DNA from: JACCZR01 sp035296565 | Lineage (GTDB): Bacteria; Actinomycetota; Thermoleophilia; Solirubrobacterales; Thermoleophilaceae | DNA: 64,000 nt | Assembly (NCBI GenBank): GCA_035296565.1 | Contig: DATHAQ010000058.1 | Span: 1-64,000 of the forward strand | Direction: 5' to 3' | Shown: piece after piece, positions 42,782 to 51,548 of the stretch | How the letters are laid out: each line of letters begins with the position of its first letter | Position numbering within the stretch: position 1 is the stretch's first letter | Program-made: the position numbers and the translations under genes | Notes under the pieces: generated by a model | Seen by the model: only the letters and a program-made list of their open reading frames with translations | Told to the model about the DNA's origin: nothing | Databases searched by the model: none

Positions 42782-43606
42782 CTAGAGGCGCGCGGCGATG
42801 GCGTCGGCCAGGCGCCGCGCCGCGCCCTCGTCCTGGCCCAGGAACAGCGACGGCTCGGTCAGCTCCAGCTCGAGCACCAGCCCCGGCGGCACGACGTCCA
42901 CGCGCGCGTAGAGCAGCTCGCCGAAGCGCTCGGTCACCCAGGCGTTAACCGCCTCGGCAACCTCGCGCTCGGTCTCGCTCGGCTCGCGGGGGGTGATGTG
43001 CTCGAACGCGAACAGGCCCTCGACCGGCGCGGCCTCCCGCGGCAACAGCGGGCCCTTGCGAAAAGCGTGCGAGAAGGAGCCGTCCAGGAACACGAGCCCG
43101 GTCTCGCCGTGCTCGTCCACGCCCTCCAGGTAGGGCTGGGCCATCGCGGTGCGGCCGCTTTCACGGATCGACGCGGCCAGGGCGGCGGCCTCACGGGCCG
43201 AGCCGAAGCGCCCGGTGTCGCGGGCGCCGGCCGACTCGGTCGGCTTCACCACGACCTCACCGTCGAGCTTGGGGATCTCGTCGAACCAGGTGGGCACCAC
43301 CCCCAGCCCGGCCTCGCCCAGTTCGGCGAGGTAGCGCTTGTCGGTGTTCCAGCGCAGCACCCGCGCCGGGTTGTGCAACCGCGGCACCGATTCCGCCCAG
43401 GCCAGGAAGCGGTCGCGCCTTCCCACGTAGTCCCAGGTCGAGCGCACCACCGTCAGATCGAAGGCGCGCCAGTCCACCGCGGGGTCGTCCCAGACGGTGG
43501 GCTCGGCGTCGATGCCCAGAGCTGCGAGCGGCTGGAGCACCCGGCGCTCGTCCTCGTCGAGCACGGGCAGCTCCAAGCAGGTGGCCAGCGCGACGCGCGG
43601 GCTCAT
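42782..43606 (-). CDS. ATP-grasp family protein
   Basis: A 274-aa protein with a glutathione-synthetase/RimK-like ATP-grasp fold: VRSTWDYVGRRDRFLAWAES, NTDKRYLAELGEAGLGVVPT, the lysine strand GEVVVKPTESAGARDTG, an AQPYLEGVDEHGETGLVFLD block and the metal-binding end VLELELTEPSLFL. It probably ligates an amine to a carboxylate, substrate unknown. ATG overlaps the TerC stop (ATGA). TerC and ATP-grasp genes are often associated in metal or stress-response clusters. Confidence 0.85.
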   Translation of the reverse strand: MSPRVALATCLELPVLDEDERRVLQPLAALGIDAEPTVWDDPAVDWRAFDLTVVRSTWDYVGRRDRFLAWAESVPRLHNPARVLRWNTDKRYLAELGEAGLGVVPTWFDEIPKLDGEVVVKPTESAGARDTGRFGSAREAAALAASIRESGRTAMAQPYLEGVDEHGETGLVFLDGSFSHAFRKGPLLPREAAPVEGLFAFEHITPREPSETEREVAEAVNAWVTERFGELLYARVDVVPPGLVLELELTEPSLFLGQDEGAARRLADAIAARL

Positions 43607-44586
43607 TGGTTGCTCGGCATGGCGCCCTGGTGCATCGCGTCGATGCGTTCCTGGTGCTTCTCCTCTGCGTCGGGGTCGCGGCGGTCCGCGACGATCGAGG
43701 CCCCGATCCCGATGGCGAATGCGACGGCGATCACCGCGAGGCTCGCCTCCGGCCCCACCTTGAACACCCCCTCGATCAGCAGCTTCACTCCGACCAGGCC
43801 GAGCACGATCGCGATCGTCTGATCGAGGTATCGGAAGCGCGCGATCAGCGACTCGACGAGCACGAACAGCGCCCGCAGGCCCAGGAGGGCGAAGACGTTG
43901 CCCATCCAGATCAGGAACGAGTCCTGGGTGATGGCGAAGGCGGCCGGGATCGAGTCGATCGCGAACGCGAGGTCGGCGAAGACGATGGCGGTGAGCGTCA
44001 GGAACACCGGCGTCACGTAACGCCGGCCCTGAAGCTTGACGAACCACTTGTTCTCGTGGAAGTCGGAGGTGACGGGGAAGAACCTGCGCACGAGGCGCAC
44101 CATCGGGTTCTTGTCGGGGTCGACGTTGTCGTCGACCCCGCGGAGGATCCGGTAGGCGAGGAAGAGCAGCGCCGCGCCGAGGATGTAGATCACGAAGTGG
44201 AACTGCTCGATCAGCGCTACGCCCACGAGGATGAACACGCCACGAAGCGCAAGCGCGGCGATGATGCCCCAGAACAGCAGCCGCGGCCGGTTCTCGTAGG
44301 GAATTCCGAAGTACGCGAAGAGGAGGAGGAAGACGAACAGGTTGTCGAGCGACAGCGAGCGCTCGATCAGGTAGACCGTCGTGTACACGAGGCCGCGGTC
44401 CGAGTTCTCCGCCAGGGCGAGCACCACGCCGGCCACGAGGGCGAGGACCAGCCAGCCCACCGACCAGGTGGCCGACTCCTTGAAGCTCGGCTCGCGCCCG
44501 CGGGCGAAGAAGTGGAGGTCGAGCCAGAGGAACGCCAGCAGCGCGACGATCAGGATCGGCAGCTGGAGCTCCACTGCGGGGACCAT
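43603..44586 (-). CDS. TerC-family integral membrane protein
   Basis: A 327-aa protein with about eight or nine helices. Family blocks are LSLDNLFVFLLLFAYFGIP, the acidic-containing FADLAFAIDSIPAAFAITQD and FALLGLRALFVLVESLIARF. TerC-type proteins have been linked to tellurite resistance and to Mn2+ export. The ATG at 44586 is 12 nt from a divergent start. Coupled to the ATP-grasp gene downstream. Confidence 0.93.
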   Translation of the reverse strand: MVPAVELQLPILIVALLAFLWLDLHFFARGREPSFKESATWSVGWLVLALVAGVVLALAENSDRGLVYTTVYLIERSLSLDNLFVFLLLFAYFGIPYENRPRLLFWGIIAALALRGVFILVGVALIEQFHFVIYILGAALLFLAYRILRGVDDNVDPDKNPMVRLVRRFFPVTSDFHENKWFVKLQGRRYVTPVFLTLTAIVFADLAFAIDSIPAAFAITQDSFLIWMGNVFALLGLRALFVLVESLIARFRYLDQTIAIVLGLVGVKLLIEGVFKVGPEASLAVIAVAFAIGIGASIVADRRDPDAEEKHQERIDAMHQGAMPSNQ

Positions 44587-44591
44587 AGAGT
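44586..44591 (+). promoter_or_regulatory. -10 box (TAGAGT) for the aldo-keto reductase gene
   Basis: TAGAGT ends 7 nt before the ATG at 44599. It overlaps the start codon of terC on the other strand, so any -35 must lie within the terC coding sequence. Confidence 0.38.
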
Positions 44592-44598
44592 GGCGAAC

Positions 44599-45735
44599 AT
44601 GCTCGGCCACGCAGCCTTGGGCGCCTGGAGCGGCGGGCGCTATCTGCACTTCGGCGAGGCGATCGACGAGGAGCGCCTGGCGGCGCTGCTGCGCCCCGAC
44701 GAGCGCCTTCGCACGGTGCTCACGGCCGACGTCTACGGCCAGGGCGAGGGCGACCGCATCGTGGGCCGCGCGCTCGAGGGCATCCCGCGGGACGAGTTCT
44801 CCCTGGTGGGCGCGATCGGCCACGACTTCTACGAGGGCGAGCGCGAGGGTCCCCGCGGATACCCGCGCTTCACCGACCCGCGCTTGCGCGGCCCCGGCGG
44901 ATACCGCGACTACGTGCGCACCGCCGTGCAACGCAGCCTGGAGCGCTGCGGGGTCGAGCGCTTCGACGTTCTCCTTCTCCACAACCCCGACCGCCGTGGC
45001 TTCGAGAGCCCGGAGGTCTGGGAGGCCTTGCGCGAGGTGCGCGACGAGGGGCTTGCGGACGCGCTGGGCGTGGCCCCCGGCCCGGCCAACGGCTTCGTGC
45101 TCGACCTGATCGGCTGCCTGGAGCGCTACGGCGATCTCATCGACTGGGCCATGGTGATCCTCGGGCCGCTGGAGCCCTGGCCGGGCGAGCTCGTGCTCGA
45201 CGCGTGCGCGGAGCGGGACGTCTCGGTGGTCACCCGGGTGGTGGACTACGGCGGGCTGTTCTGGGACGACGTGCTTCCCGGCCACGTGCTCGGGCGCGCC
45301 GACCACCGTTCGTTCCGCCCCGAGGGGTGGATCGAGCGCGGCCGCGAGAAGCTCGAGCGGATGCGTCCGCTGGCCGAGGGCCATGGGCTCACCCCGATGC
45401 AGCTGGCCTGCCAGTGGAACCTGGCCCACGCCCCGGTCCGCTGCGTGGTGCCCACGCTGATCCAGGAGGATGGGCCCCACGCCCGCACGATCGAGAGCAA
45501 GCGCGCCGAGCTGGTGGCGCTTCCAGCCGAGGTGGCCCTCTCGGGCGCCGAGGTCGACGAGCTGCGCGCCATCGGCGACAACACCGGCTCGATGACGCTC
45601 AAGGGCGCCTCACCCGAGCACGAGGGCGAGGAGCGGCCCGACCGCTGGGACCTTGACGCAGGGCACGCGGAACTGGCCGCCCGCCACGGGATCGACCCGG
45701 CGACCGACCTTCGCAAGCTCACCGCCCGGCTCTAG
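44599..45735 (+). CDS. Aldo/keto reductase
   Basis: A 378-aa NAD(P)H-dependent reductase with a TIM-barrel pattern: LGAWSGGRYLHFGEAID, a TADVYGQGEGDRIVGRAL segment in place of the usual DTA-YG, RTAVQRSLERCGVERFDVLL and HNPDRRG, MQLACQWNLAHAPVRCVVPT near the cofactor end. The usual catalytic Asp-Tyr pair is at ADVYG. The N-terminal extension is minimal. An in-frame GTG at 44590 is an alternative start. Substrate unknown. Confidence 0.85.
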   Translation: MLGHAALGAWSGGRYLHFGEAIDEERLAALLRPDERLRTVLTADVYGQGEGDRIVGRALEGIPRDEFSLVGAIGHDFYEGEREGPRGYPRFTDPRLRGPGGYRDYVRTAVQRSLERCGVERFDVLLLHNPDRRGFESPEVWEALREVRDEGLADALGVAPGPANGFVLDLIGCLERYGDLIDWAMVILGPLEPWPGELVLDACAERDVSVVTRVVDYGGLFWDDVLPGHVLGRADHRSFRPEGWIERGREKLERMRPLAEGHGLTPMQLACQWNLAHAPVRCVVPTLIQEDGPHARTIESKRAELVALPAEVALSGAEVDELRAIGDNTGSMTLKGASPEHEGEERPDRWDLDAGHAELAARHGIDPATDLRKLTARL

Positions 45736-45928
45736 TCCCGCGTCCGTGAGGGGCCCCACAACGGATGACCGGCCTTCGGTGGCGCGGTGGACCCAGCTGT
45801 GTTCTAGTGCAGGTAACCGGGACCCGCACTGGCCGGAGCCGGCGCCCGCGGCTGGCGACTTGGGCGCGGCGGCTCGCCATCCCCGCCGTCTGCGGCGACC
45901 CGCGCGAGGTGCGCGCGAAGGCGAGGCT

Positions 45929-47098
45929 CTAGCGCAGCAACTCTGAGCAGCGTTGCAGCGCCGCGGTGTCCTGCGGGTCCGCCTTGTCCAGGCAGTCGGC
46001 GTAGCGCTGGAAGATCTCGGCCTCGCCGCCGCTGCCGCCGCTGCCCTGCGGCGCCTGGGGGACCTGCTGCTGGGGAGACTGTGGCGTGCCGGGCGAGCCG
46101 CCCGTGCCCGCGCCGCCCTGGCCCGCGCCGCCCTGGCCCGCGCCGCCCTGGCCCGCACCGCCCTGGCCCGCCCCGCCCTGGCCGAGCGCGCCGCCCAGCC
46201 CGAGCGCCCCCGCGCCGCCGAGCTGCTTGGTCAGGTCGGACAACGGACGCGACTGCGCCGGGGCCTCGATGCGCTGCGGCTTGCCCACGTCGCGGAACTC
46301 GACGGTGAGCTCGAGCGAGCCGCCCTCGATGCCCTGGGCCTGCTGGCGGTCGCCCTCGGGCACGGAGACCTGAACGTTCGTGGAGAGCCGACGAATGCGC
46401 TCGTCCTCGGTGCCGACGTAGACGTCGAAGGTCGGGTTGCGGACCACCTGGGCGATCTTGTCGAGCGTGGCCTGCGGCAGCGGCTTGGGCACGGCGGCGC
46501 CGGCCCCCAGGCTCTTGCCGGCGCGCGCGACGAAGCGGTTGAGATCCCCGACCATGCGCCTGACGTCGAGCCGGCCCGACAGGTGCTTGGTCTCCACCCC
46601 GGCGACCTCCTCCTCGCCCTCATCCTTCGCACTGGTGATCCACGAGCGCGGGTTGACGCCCGCGCCCTTGACCTTGTTGCGGCGGTCGCGGCCGCCCTGG
46701 AAGGCGTCGTTGGCCTGCTTGACCTGGCTGCGCGGCACCTCGTAGAAACCCCCCTGGAACTTGATGAAGGCCCGGTCGCCGACCGAGACCCGGCCGGTGT
46801 CGATGGAGGCCCCGCCGCCCTCCACGGCGACCTTCAGGTCGATGTCGAAGTCCGGCGGCTTGCCCTTCTCCGAACGGTAGGGGCCGCTGGCGCGGATCCG
46901 GATCGGGCGCTCGAGCTGCGGGACGCCGCGGATGCGAATCGTGCTGTCGAGGTCGATGTCGGCGCTGTCGAGCGACTTGTCGAACGCCCGGTCGAGCAGC
47001 CCGGTGACCTCGTCCTGGTCATCGCCGCCGCCGCAGCCCGCGACGAGCAGGCCACAAGCCACGACAAGTGCGGTGCAGAGGAGGCCGAGCGCGCGCAA
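45929..47098 (-). CDS. Lipoprotein with LppX/LprG-like domain and Gly-rich repeats
   Basis: A 389-aa predicted lipoprotein. TTG at 47098 gives a compact signal peptide ending in LVAGC, the lipobox with the acylated Cys near residue 22. Residues 30-290 resemble the mycobacterial lipoprotein fold that carries lipids across the periplasm: alternating strands such as DIDLDSTIRIRGVPQLERPI, SVGDRAFIKFQGGFYEV and VYVGTEDERIRRLSTNVQ. A Gln/Gly/Ala repeat region follows, then a small C-terminal part with two cysteines (YADCLDK and LQRCSELL). A GTG about 14 codons upstream is an alternative start. Confidence 0.78.
   Translation of the reverse strand: MRALGLLCTALVVACGLLVAGCGGGDDQDEVTGLLDRAFDKSLDSADIDLDSTIRIRGVPQLERPIRIRASGPYRSEKGKPPDFDIDLKVAVEGGGASIDTGRVSVGDRAFIKFQGGFYEVPRSQVKQANDAFQGGRDRRNKVKGAGVNPRSWITSAKDEGEEEVAGVETKHLSGRLDVRRMVGDLNRFVARAGKSLGAGAAVPKPLPQATLDKIAQVVRNPTFDVYVGTEDERIRRLSTNVQVSVPEGDRQQAQGIEGGSLELTVEFRDVGKPQRIEAPAQSRPLSDLTKQLGGAGALGLGGALGQGGAGQGGAGQGGAGQGGAGQGGAGTGGSPGTPQSPQQQVPQAPQGSGGSGGEAEIFQRYADCLDKADPQDTAALQRCSELLR
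46111..46185. repeat. Five 15-bp tandem repeats in the lipoprotein gene
   Basis: Units of CGCCGCCCTGGCCCG, three identical and two with one or two changes. They encode GGAGQ pentapeptides on the minus strand. Repeat number could vary between strains without frame change. Confidence 0.88.
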
Positions 47099-47169
47099 CG
47101 AAGGCGGAGCGTAGTGAAAGCGACCGCCCACCACGCAACTTCCGAACCCCCCGTGCGTTGACAGCCCAG

Positions 47170-48672
47170 ATGCCCCTCCGTTGCAGGAGCTTCTTGCTCG
47201 GGGCGCTGCTCTGCGCGGCCCTGGCCGCCCCCGCGCAGGCGGCGGGCGGAGAGGTACTCGTGGTCGACGGTCCTCACGTGCGGCGCAGCGCCGACCCGTT
47301 CGTGCCTCAGGGCGCCGACGCCCGCCTGCCGCAGCCCCCCGGCGCCGCGAGCGCAGCCGGACCCCGCGCACGCAGCTCGGCCAGCGGTCGCGGGGCGGGC
47401 GCAGTCAGCCGTGCCGTATCGCGCGCCCGGCGCGCGCGAAAGCTCTCGCGCTCCGCCGCCCGGCGCTATCTGGGCTGGTACTCGAGCGCCCGCCGCACCC
47501 TGAGGCGCCTCCGCGGGTCGCGCCAGCGCCAGCTCGACTACGTCGTGAGCGTGGCCGAGCGGCTCGCTCTGCGCGGCCGGCTGACCTCATCGCGCATGCC
47601 CGCGGTGTTCCTGCTCATGCGCCGCAACGCGTCCTTCTGGGGCTCGCGCGGGTTCCCGTCCTCCGGCGCCAAGGTGCGCTTCCGCGGCAGCGAGATCCTG
47701 TTCCAGTACTACCCCGGCCGCGGCATCCAGCTCCAGCCGCTGGTCAACTGGAAGCGCGCGAACCTCATGCACGGCGCCTGTGTGAAGGGCTCCGGCTGCC
47801 GGCGCGGCCGCTTGGCCAAGCTCATCTCCGAGCTCAACCGCACCGCCTCGCGCCGCTCGCGGCGCTTCATCGCCTGGGAGTATTACTTCGCCTTCGGCGG
47901 CGGCTCTCCCCCATGGATGAGCGGCATGGCCCAGGCCACCGCCGTGCAGGCGCTGGGCCGGGCCTCGGACCTGCTCGGCCGCCGCGACTACCTGGCGCAG
48001 GCCCGCAAGGCCCTGCCCGCCTTCTCCGCCTCGCCATCCGCGGGCGGCGTGAAGGCCCGCGGCTTCCGCGGCGGGCGGCACTACCTGCAGTACTCGTTCG
48101 CCCGCCGGCTGTTCATCATGAACGCCTTCCTCCAGTCGGTGATCGGCCTGTACGACTACGCCAAGATCACCGGCGACTCGCGCGCGAAGGAGCTGTGGGA
48201 GGCCGCCGAGCCCGAGGCCCGGCGCGAGGTGCCCGCCTTCGACGTCGGCGACTGGTCGCTCTACAGCTTCCGCGGCCCGGAGTCCGACCACGACTACCAC
48301 GAGCTCCTGCGCGAGTTCCTCGCCTCGATGTGCAGCCGCCTGCGCCGGCCCGTCTATTGCGACACCGCGCGCCGCTTCCGCGCCTACCAGACCGACCCGG
48401 CGGTGATCGACCTGCAGGGGCCCGCGACGGCCGCACGCAACGTCGCCACGCGCGTGCGCTTCTTCGTCAACAAGCGCTCGGCCGTACAGGTCGTGGTGAG
48501 CCGCGACGGGGCGGTCGGCCTCGACCGCACCGCCACGTTCCGCCGCGGCAAGGGCTCGTTCGCGTGGACACCCCACGCCACCGGCACGTACAGGATCCGG
48601 CTGGCCGCCAAGGAGCTGCGCACCGGGAAGGGCCTGCGCAGCCGCACGCAGGGCACCGTGGAGGTGAACTAG
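47170..48672 (+). CDS. D-glucuronyl C5-epimerase family protein
   Basis: A 500-aa secreted protein. A signal peptide (residues 1-25, ending APAQAA) is followed by a basic region, then the epimerase C-terminal domain: AWEYYFAFGGGSPPWMSGMA, AQATAVQALGRAS, IMNAFLQSVIGLYDYAKITG, and FDVGDWSLYSFRGPES, all hallmark blocks. The C-terminus has an Ig-like domain (VVVSRDGAVGLDRTATFRRG). The enzyme class converts D-glucuronate to L-iduronate in polysaccharides, so an acidic wall or capsule polymer is implied. Divergent from the lipoprotein gene (71-nt gap). Confidence 0.85.
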   Translation: MPLRCRSFLLGALLCAALAAPAQAAGGEVLVVDGPHVRRSADPFVPQGADARLPQPPGAASAAGPRARSSASGRGAGAVSRAVSRARRARKLSRSAARRYLGWYSSARRTLRRLRGSRQRQLDYVVSVAERLALRGRLTSSRMPAVFLLMRRNASFWGSRGFPSSGAKVRFRGSEILFQYYPGRGIQLQPLVNWKRANLMHGACVKGSGCRRGRLAKLISELNRTASRRSRRFIAWEYYFAFGGGSPPWMSGMAQATAVQALGRASDLLGRRDYLAQARKALPAFSASPSAGGVKARGFRGGRHYLQYSFARRLFIMNAFLQSVIGLYDYAKITGDSRAKELWEAAEPEARREVPAFDVGDWSLYSFRGPESDHDYHELLREFLASMCSRLRRPVYCDTARRFRAYQTDPAVIDLQGPATAARNVATRVRFFVNKRSAVQVVVSRDGAVGLDRTATFRRGKGSFAWTPHATGTYRIRLAAKELRTGKGLRSRTQGTVEVN

Positions 48673-48731
48673 CGGAGGAGCGCAGGCCGGGCGCCGGCCG
48701 GCCGAGCGCCGCTCGCTCAGCCCCCTGGGGC

Positions 48732-48737
48732 TAGGCT
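48732..48737 (+). promoter_or_regulatory. -10 box (TAGGCT) for the ArsA-like gene
   Basis: TAGGCT ends 9 nt before the TTG at 48747, with no ribosome site in between. Confidence 0.38.
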
Positions 48738-48746
48738 GGGGCGTTC

Positions 48747-49934
48747 TTGGCACCTCGCACCATCCTCTACACCGGCAAGGGCGGCGTCGGCAAGACGAGC
48801 GTCGCCGCGGCCACGGCACGCCGTTGCGCCGCCGCCGGCCTGGACACCGTGGTGCTGTCCACCGACCCGGCGCACTCCCTGTCGGACTCGCTGGAGGAGC
48901 AGCTTGGCGGCGAGCCCACCGAGGTGGCACCGAGGCTATGGGGTCAGGAGGTTCAGGCCCAGGAGCAGATGGAGACCCACTGGGACGCCGTCGGCGACTG
49001 GCTGGGCGAGCTGCTGGCCGAGCGCGGCGTGGATCGCATCTCGGCCGACGAGCTGACCGTCCCGCCAGGGATGGACGAGCTGTTCTCCCTGCTACAGATC
49101 AAGCGCCACCACGAGGAGGCTCGCTTCGACTGCGTCGTGGTCGACTGCGCGCCGACCGGCGAGACGCTGCGGCTCCTGTCCTTTCCCGACGTGGCCAAGT
49201 GGTGGCTGGAGAAGGTCTTTCCCTGGGAGCGGCGTCTGATGTCGGCCGCGCGGCCGCTGGCTCGCGGGCTGCTCGACGTGCCGCTGCCCGACGAGGCGGT
49301 CTTCGACGACGTGGAGCGGCTGGTGCGCAACCTCGTCGCGATGAACTCCATCCTGCGGGATCGCTCCACCACCTCGGTCCGTCTGGTGATGAACCCCGAC
49401 CGCATGGTGATCAAGGAGTCGATGCGCACCTTCACCTACCTGAACCTCTACGGCTACCTGACCGACGCCGTGGTGGTGAACCGGGTGCTGCCCGAGGAGA
49501 CGGGCGACGGCTACTTCTCCGAGTGGCGGCGCGCGCAGGAAGATCAGATGGAGCTTGTCCGCTCCGCCTTCTCCCCAGTTCCGATCCTCACCGCACCGTG
49601 GTTTCGCAACGAGGTCGTCGGGCCTGAGAGGCTCGACGAGCTGAGCGAGGTGCTGTTCGCATCCGACGACCCGGCGGGGGTGCTGCACAACGAGCTCTCC
49701 CAGGAGCTCTCGAGCGAGAACGGCTACGCCACCCTGCGCCTCCCCCTGCCGTTCGCCGACCGCGGCGACATCGACCTCAAGAAGATCGGGCTCGAGGTGA
49801 TCGTGCGGGTCGGCGGGCAGAAGCGGACTATCATCCTGCCCCCCGCGATGGCGGCCTACGCCACCACCGGCGCTCGCTTCGAGGAGGGGGCCCTCCAAGT
49901 GTTCTTCGCGAAGGAAGACGATGGACAGGACTGA
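48747..49934 (+). CDS. ArsA/GET3-like anion-transporting ATPase family protein
   Basis: A 395-aa P-loop ATPase. Deviant Walker A is GKGGVGKT (10-17), followed by VVLSTDPAHSLSDSLEEQLG (ArsA switch region), VVVDCAPTGETLRLLSFPD and MNPDRMVIKESMRTFTYLNL. Residues near the C-terminus (GQKRTIILP) form a small beta domain seen in actinobacterial members. These proteins use ATP-driven dimer rearrangement; ArsA partners with ArsB, but no arsenite pump is here, so the role is open. TTG start. Overlaps the next gene by 14 nt. Confidence 0.88.
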   Translation: MAPRTILYTGKGGVGKTSVAAATARRCAAAGLDTVVLSTDPAHSLSDSLEEQLGGEPTEVAPRLWGQEVQAQEQMETHWDAVGDWLGELLAERGVDRISADELTVPPGMDELFSLLQIKRHHEEARFDCVVVDCAPTGETLRLLSFPDVAKWWLEKVFPWERRLMSAARPLARGLLDVPLPDEAVFDDVERLVRNLVAMNSILRDRSTTSVRLVMNPDRMVIKESMRTFTYLNLYGYLTDAVVVNRVLPEETGDGYFSEWRRAQEDQMELVRSAFSPVPILTAPWFRNEVVGPERLDELSEVLFASDDPAGVLHNELSQELSSENGYATLRLPLPFADRGDIDLKKIGLEVIVRVGGQKRTIILPPAMAAYATTGARFEEGALQVFFAKEDDGQD

Positions 49935-50400
49935 GAACGAGCCGCGTGCCCGCGAGCCCTGGTCGGGCCGCCGCAGGGGCGACGGCGCCGCCGAGCCGCC
50001 CGCGTCCGGGCAGGAGCCGCCGGCTTCTGAGCAGGAGCCGCCGCGGGAGGACAAGCCGCCGCGCGGGGACCAGCCGCCGCGCGGGGACCAGCCGCCCCGC
50101 GAGGACGAGCCGCCGCGCGGGGACCAGCCGCCGCCCGGGCCCGAGCCGTCGCCCGAAAACGAGCCGCCCCGCGCCCACGATCCGCCTCCGCCCCCGCCGC
50201 CGTCCGGGCGCATGGACTTTTCTCCATTCTTCGTGCTGCTGGACGCCCTGCGGCGCGCCATCCCCGGCGACATGCAGAACCAGTTCACGCGGATGGTGCG
50301 CGAGACGCTGATGACCATCCGCGGCCTGATCGACTGGTACCTCGAACGCCTCGAGCGGCCCGAGCCCGAGCAGCGCGTCGAGGACATCCCGATCGACTGA
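49921..50400 (+). CDS. Pro-rich linker protein with a short C-terminal helical domain
   Basis: A 159-aa protein. Residues 26-96 are Pro/Glu/Asp-rich, with five hexapeptide units of PPRGDQ type, probably disordered. Residues 97-150 form two or three helices (FFVLLDALRRAIPGDMQ, TLMTIRGLIDWYLERLERP), the conserved-looking part. It overlaps the ArsA-like gene by 14 nt, so a joint function, such as tethering the ATPase, is plausible. No named family. Confidence 0.7.
   Translation: MDRTENEPRAREPWSGRRRGDGAAEPPASGQEPPASEQEPPREDKPPRGDQPPRGDQPPREDEPPRGDQPPPGPEPSPENEPPRAHDPPPPPPPSGRMDFSPFFVLLDALRRAIPGDMQNQFTRMVRETLMTIRGLIDWYLERLERPEPEQRVEDIPID
50038..50127. repeat. Five 18-bp tandem repeats in the Pro-rich gene
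   Basis: Units of the form CCGCCGCGCGGGGACCAG, imperfect in two copies, encoding PPRGDQ/PPREDx at residues 40-69. Confidence 0.82.
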
Positions 50401-50404
50401 GCCG

Positions 50405-51469
50405 TTGCCTACCTCCCTCATCACCGGTTACCCCGGCTTCATAGGCGCGCGCCTGGTCAAGGCGCTGCTCGAGGCCGACCCCGATCTGAAGGTCGTCGCG
50501 CTCGTGGAGCCCAAGATGGCCGACAAGGCGCGCGCGCAAGCGCCCGAGCGCCTGGAGGTGGTAGAGGGGGACATCACCGACCGCCGGCTGAAGCTCGATG
50601 ACGAGACCTACGAGCGGCTGGCCGCCGAGGTCACGCAGGTCTACCACCTGGCCGCCATCTACGACCTGGCCGTGCCGATCCAGGCCGCCCAGGCGGTGAA
50701 CGTGGACGGGACCGGCAACGTGCTGGACTTCTGCCTGGCCTGCGAGAGCCTCGAGCGCCTGCACTACGTGAGCACCGCCTACGTGGCCGGTTTGCGCACG
50801 GGCGTCGTCTACGAGCACGAGCTCTCGCTGGGCCAGCGCTTCAAGAACCACTACGAGTCGACCAAGTTCCAGGCCGAGGTGTGGGTGCGCCAGCAGATGG
50901 ACCGCGTTCCCACCACGATCTACCGGCCGGCGATCGTGGTCGGCGACTCGCGGACCGGTGAGACGGTGAAGTTCGACGGTCCCTACTACATGCTCCGCGT
51001 GATCTCGCAGTCCACGCGGCTCAAGCAGCCGGTCCCCCGTTTCGGCCGCGCCGAGGCCACCTTCAACGTCGTCCCTATCGACTTCGTGATCGAGGCGATG
51101 CGTGCGGGGGCGGGCGCCGGCGACACCCTGCACCTGGTCGATCCCGACCCGGTGAAGGCCAACGAGGTCTTCGACACCCTGGCCGAGGCCTACGCAGGCA
51201 AGAAGACCGCCTACCGGCTGCCGCCGAAGGCCGTGGCAGCATCGCTGCACGTCCCGGCGGTGCGCAAGTTCTTCGCGGGCGCGCCGGCCGAGTCGATCGA
51301 GTACCTCAACCACCCGGTGCGCTTCGACACCCGGCGTGCCGAGCAGGTGCTCGGACCCAAGGGCATCATCTGCCCCCAGCTCAAGGACTACGTCGAGCCC
51401 ATGGTGCGCTTCTTCCGCGAGCACGAGGACGACCCCGAGTTCGCGCCCGGCGGGGGCCTGCGCGGCTGA
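50405..51469 (+). CDS. SDR-family reductase, paralogue of the first half of the 20005 gene
   Basis: A 354-aa extended SDR with ITGYPGFIGARLVKALLE, VYHLAAIYDLAVPIQAA, NVDGTGNVLDFCL, YVSTAYVAG, a YESTK Tyr-Lys pair and TIYRPAIVVGDSRTGE. These blocks line up with the N-terminal half of the 666-aa enzyme at 20005, including the FDGPYY segment, but the C-terminal SDR domain is absent. A reductase acting on acyl chains is likely by analogy. TTG start 4 nt after the Pro-rich gene. Confidence 0.86.
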   Translation: MPTSLITGYPGFIGARLVKALLEADPDLKVVALVEPKMADKARAQAPERLEVVEGDITDRRLKLDDETYERLAAEVTQVYHLAAIYDLAVPIQAAQAVNVDGTGNVLDFCLACESLERLHYVSTAYVAGLRTGVVYEHELSLGQRFKNHYESTKFQAEVWVRQQMDRVPTTIYRPAIVVGDSRTGETVKFDGPYYMLRVISQSTRLKQPVPRFGRAEATFNVVPIDFVIEAMRAGAGAGDTLHLVDPDPVKANEVFDTLAEAYAGKKTAYRLPPKAVAASLHVPAVRKFFAGAPAESIEYLNHPVRFDTRRAEQVLGPKGIICPQLKDYVEPMVRFFREHEDDPEFAPGGGLRG

Positions 51470-51548
51470 CCCCGAGCGGCCGTCGCCGTGGGGGAGCGGG
51501 CCGCCCTCAGCCGGCTGACGTCAAACGCCTCCCGGGTACGCTTCGAAC

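Noticed and set aside
46111..46185. CRISPR-like array
   Set aside because: The 15-bp units are contiguous, without spacers, and keep the reading frame of the lipoprotein gene.
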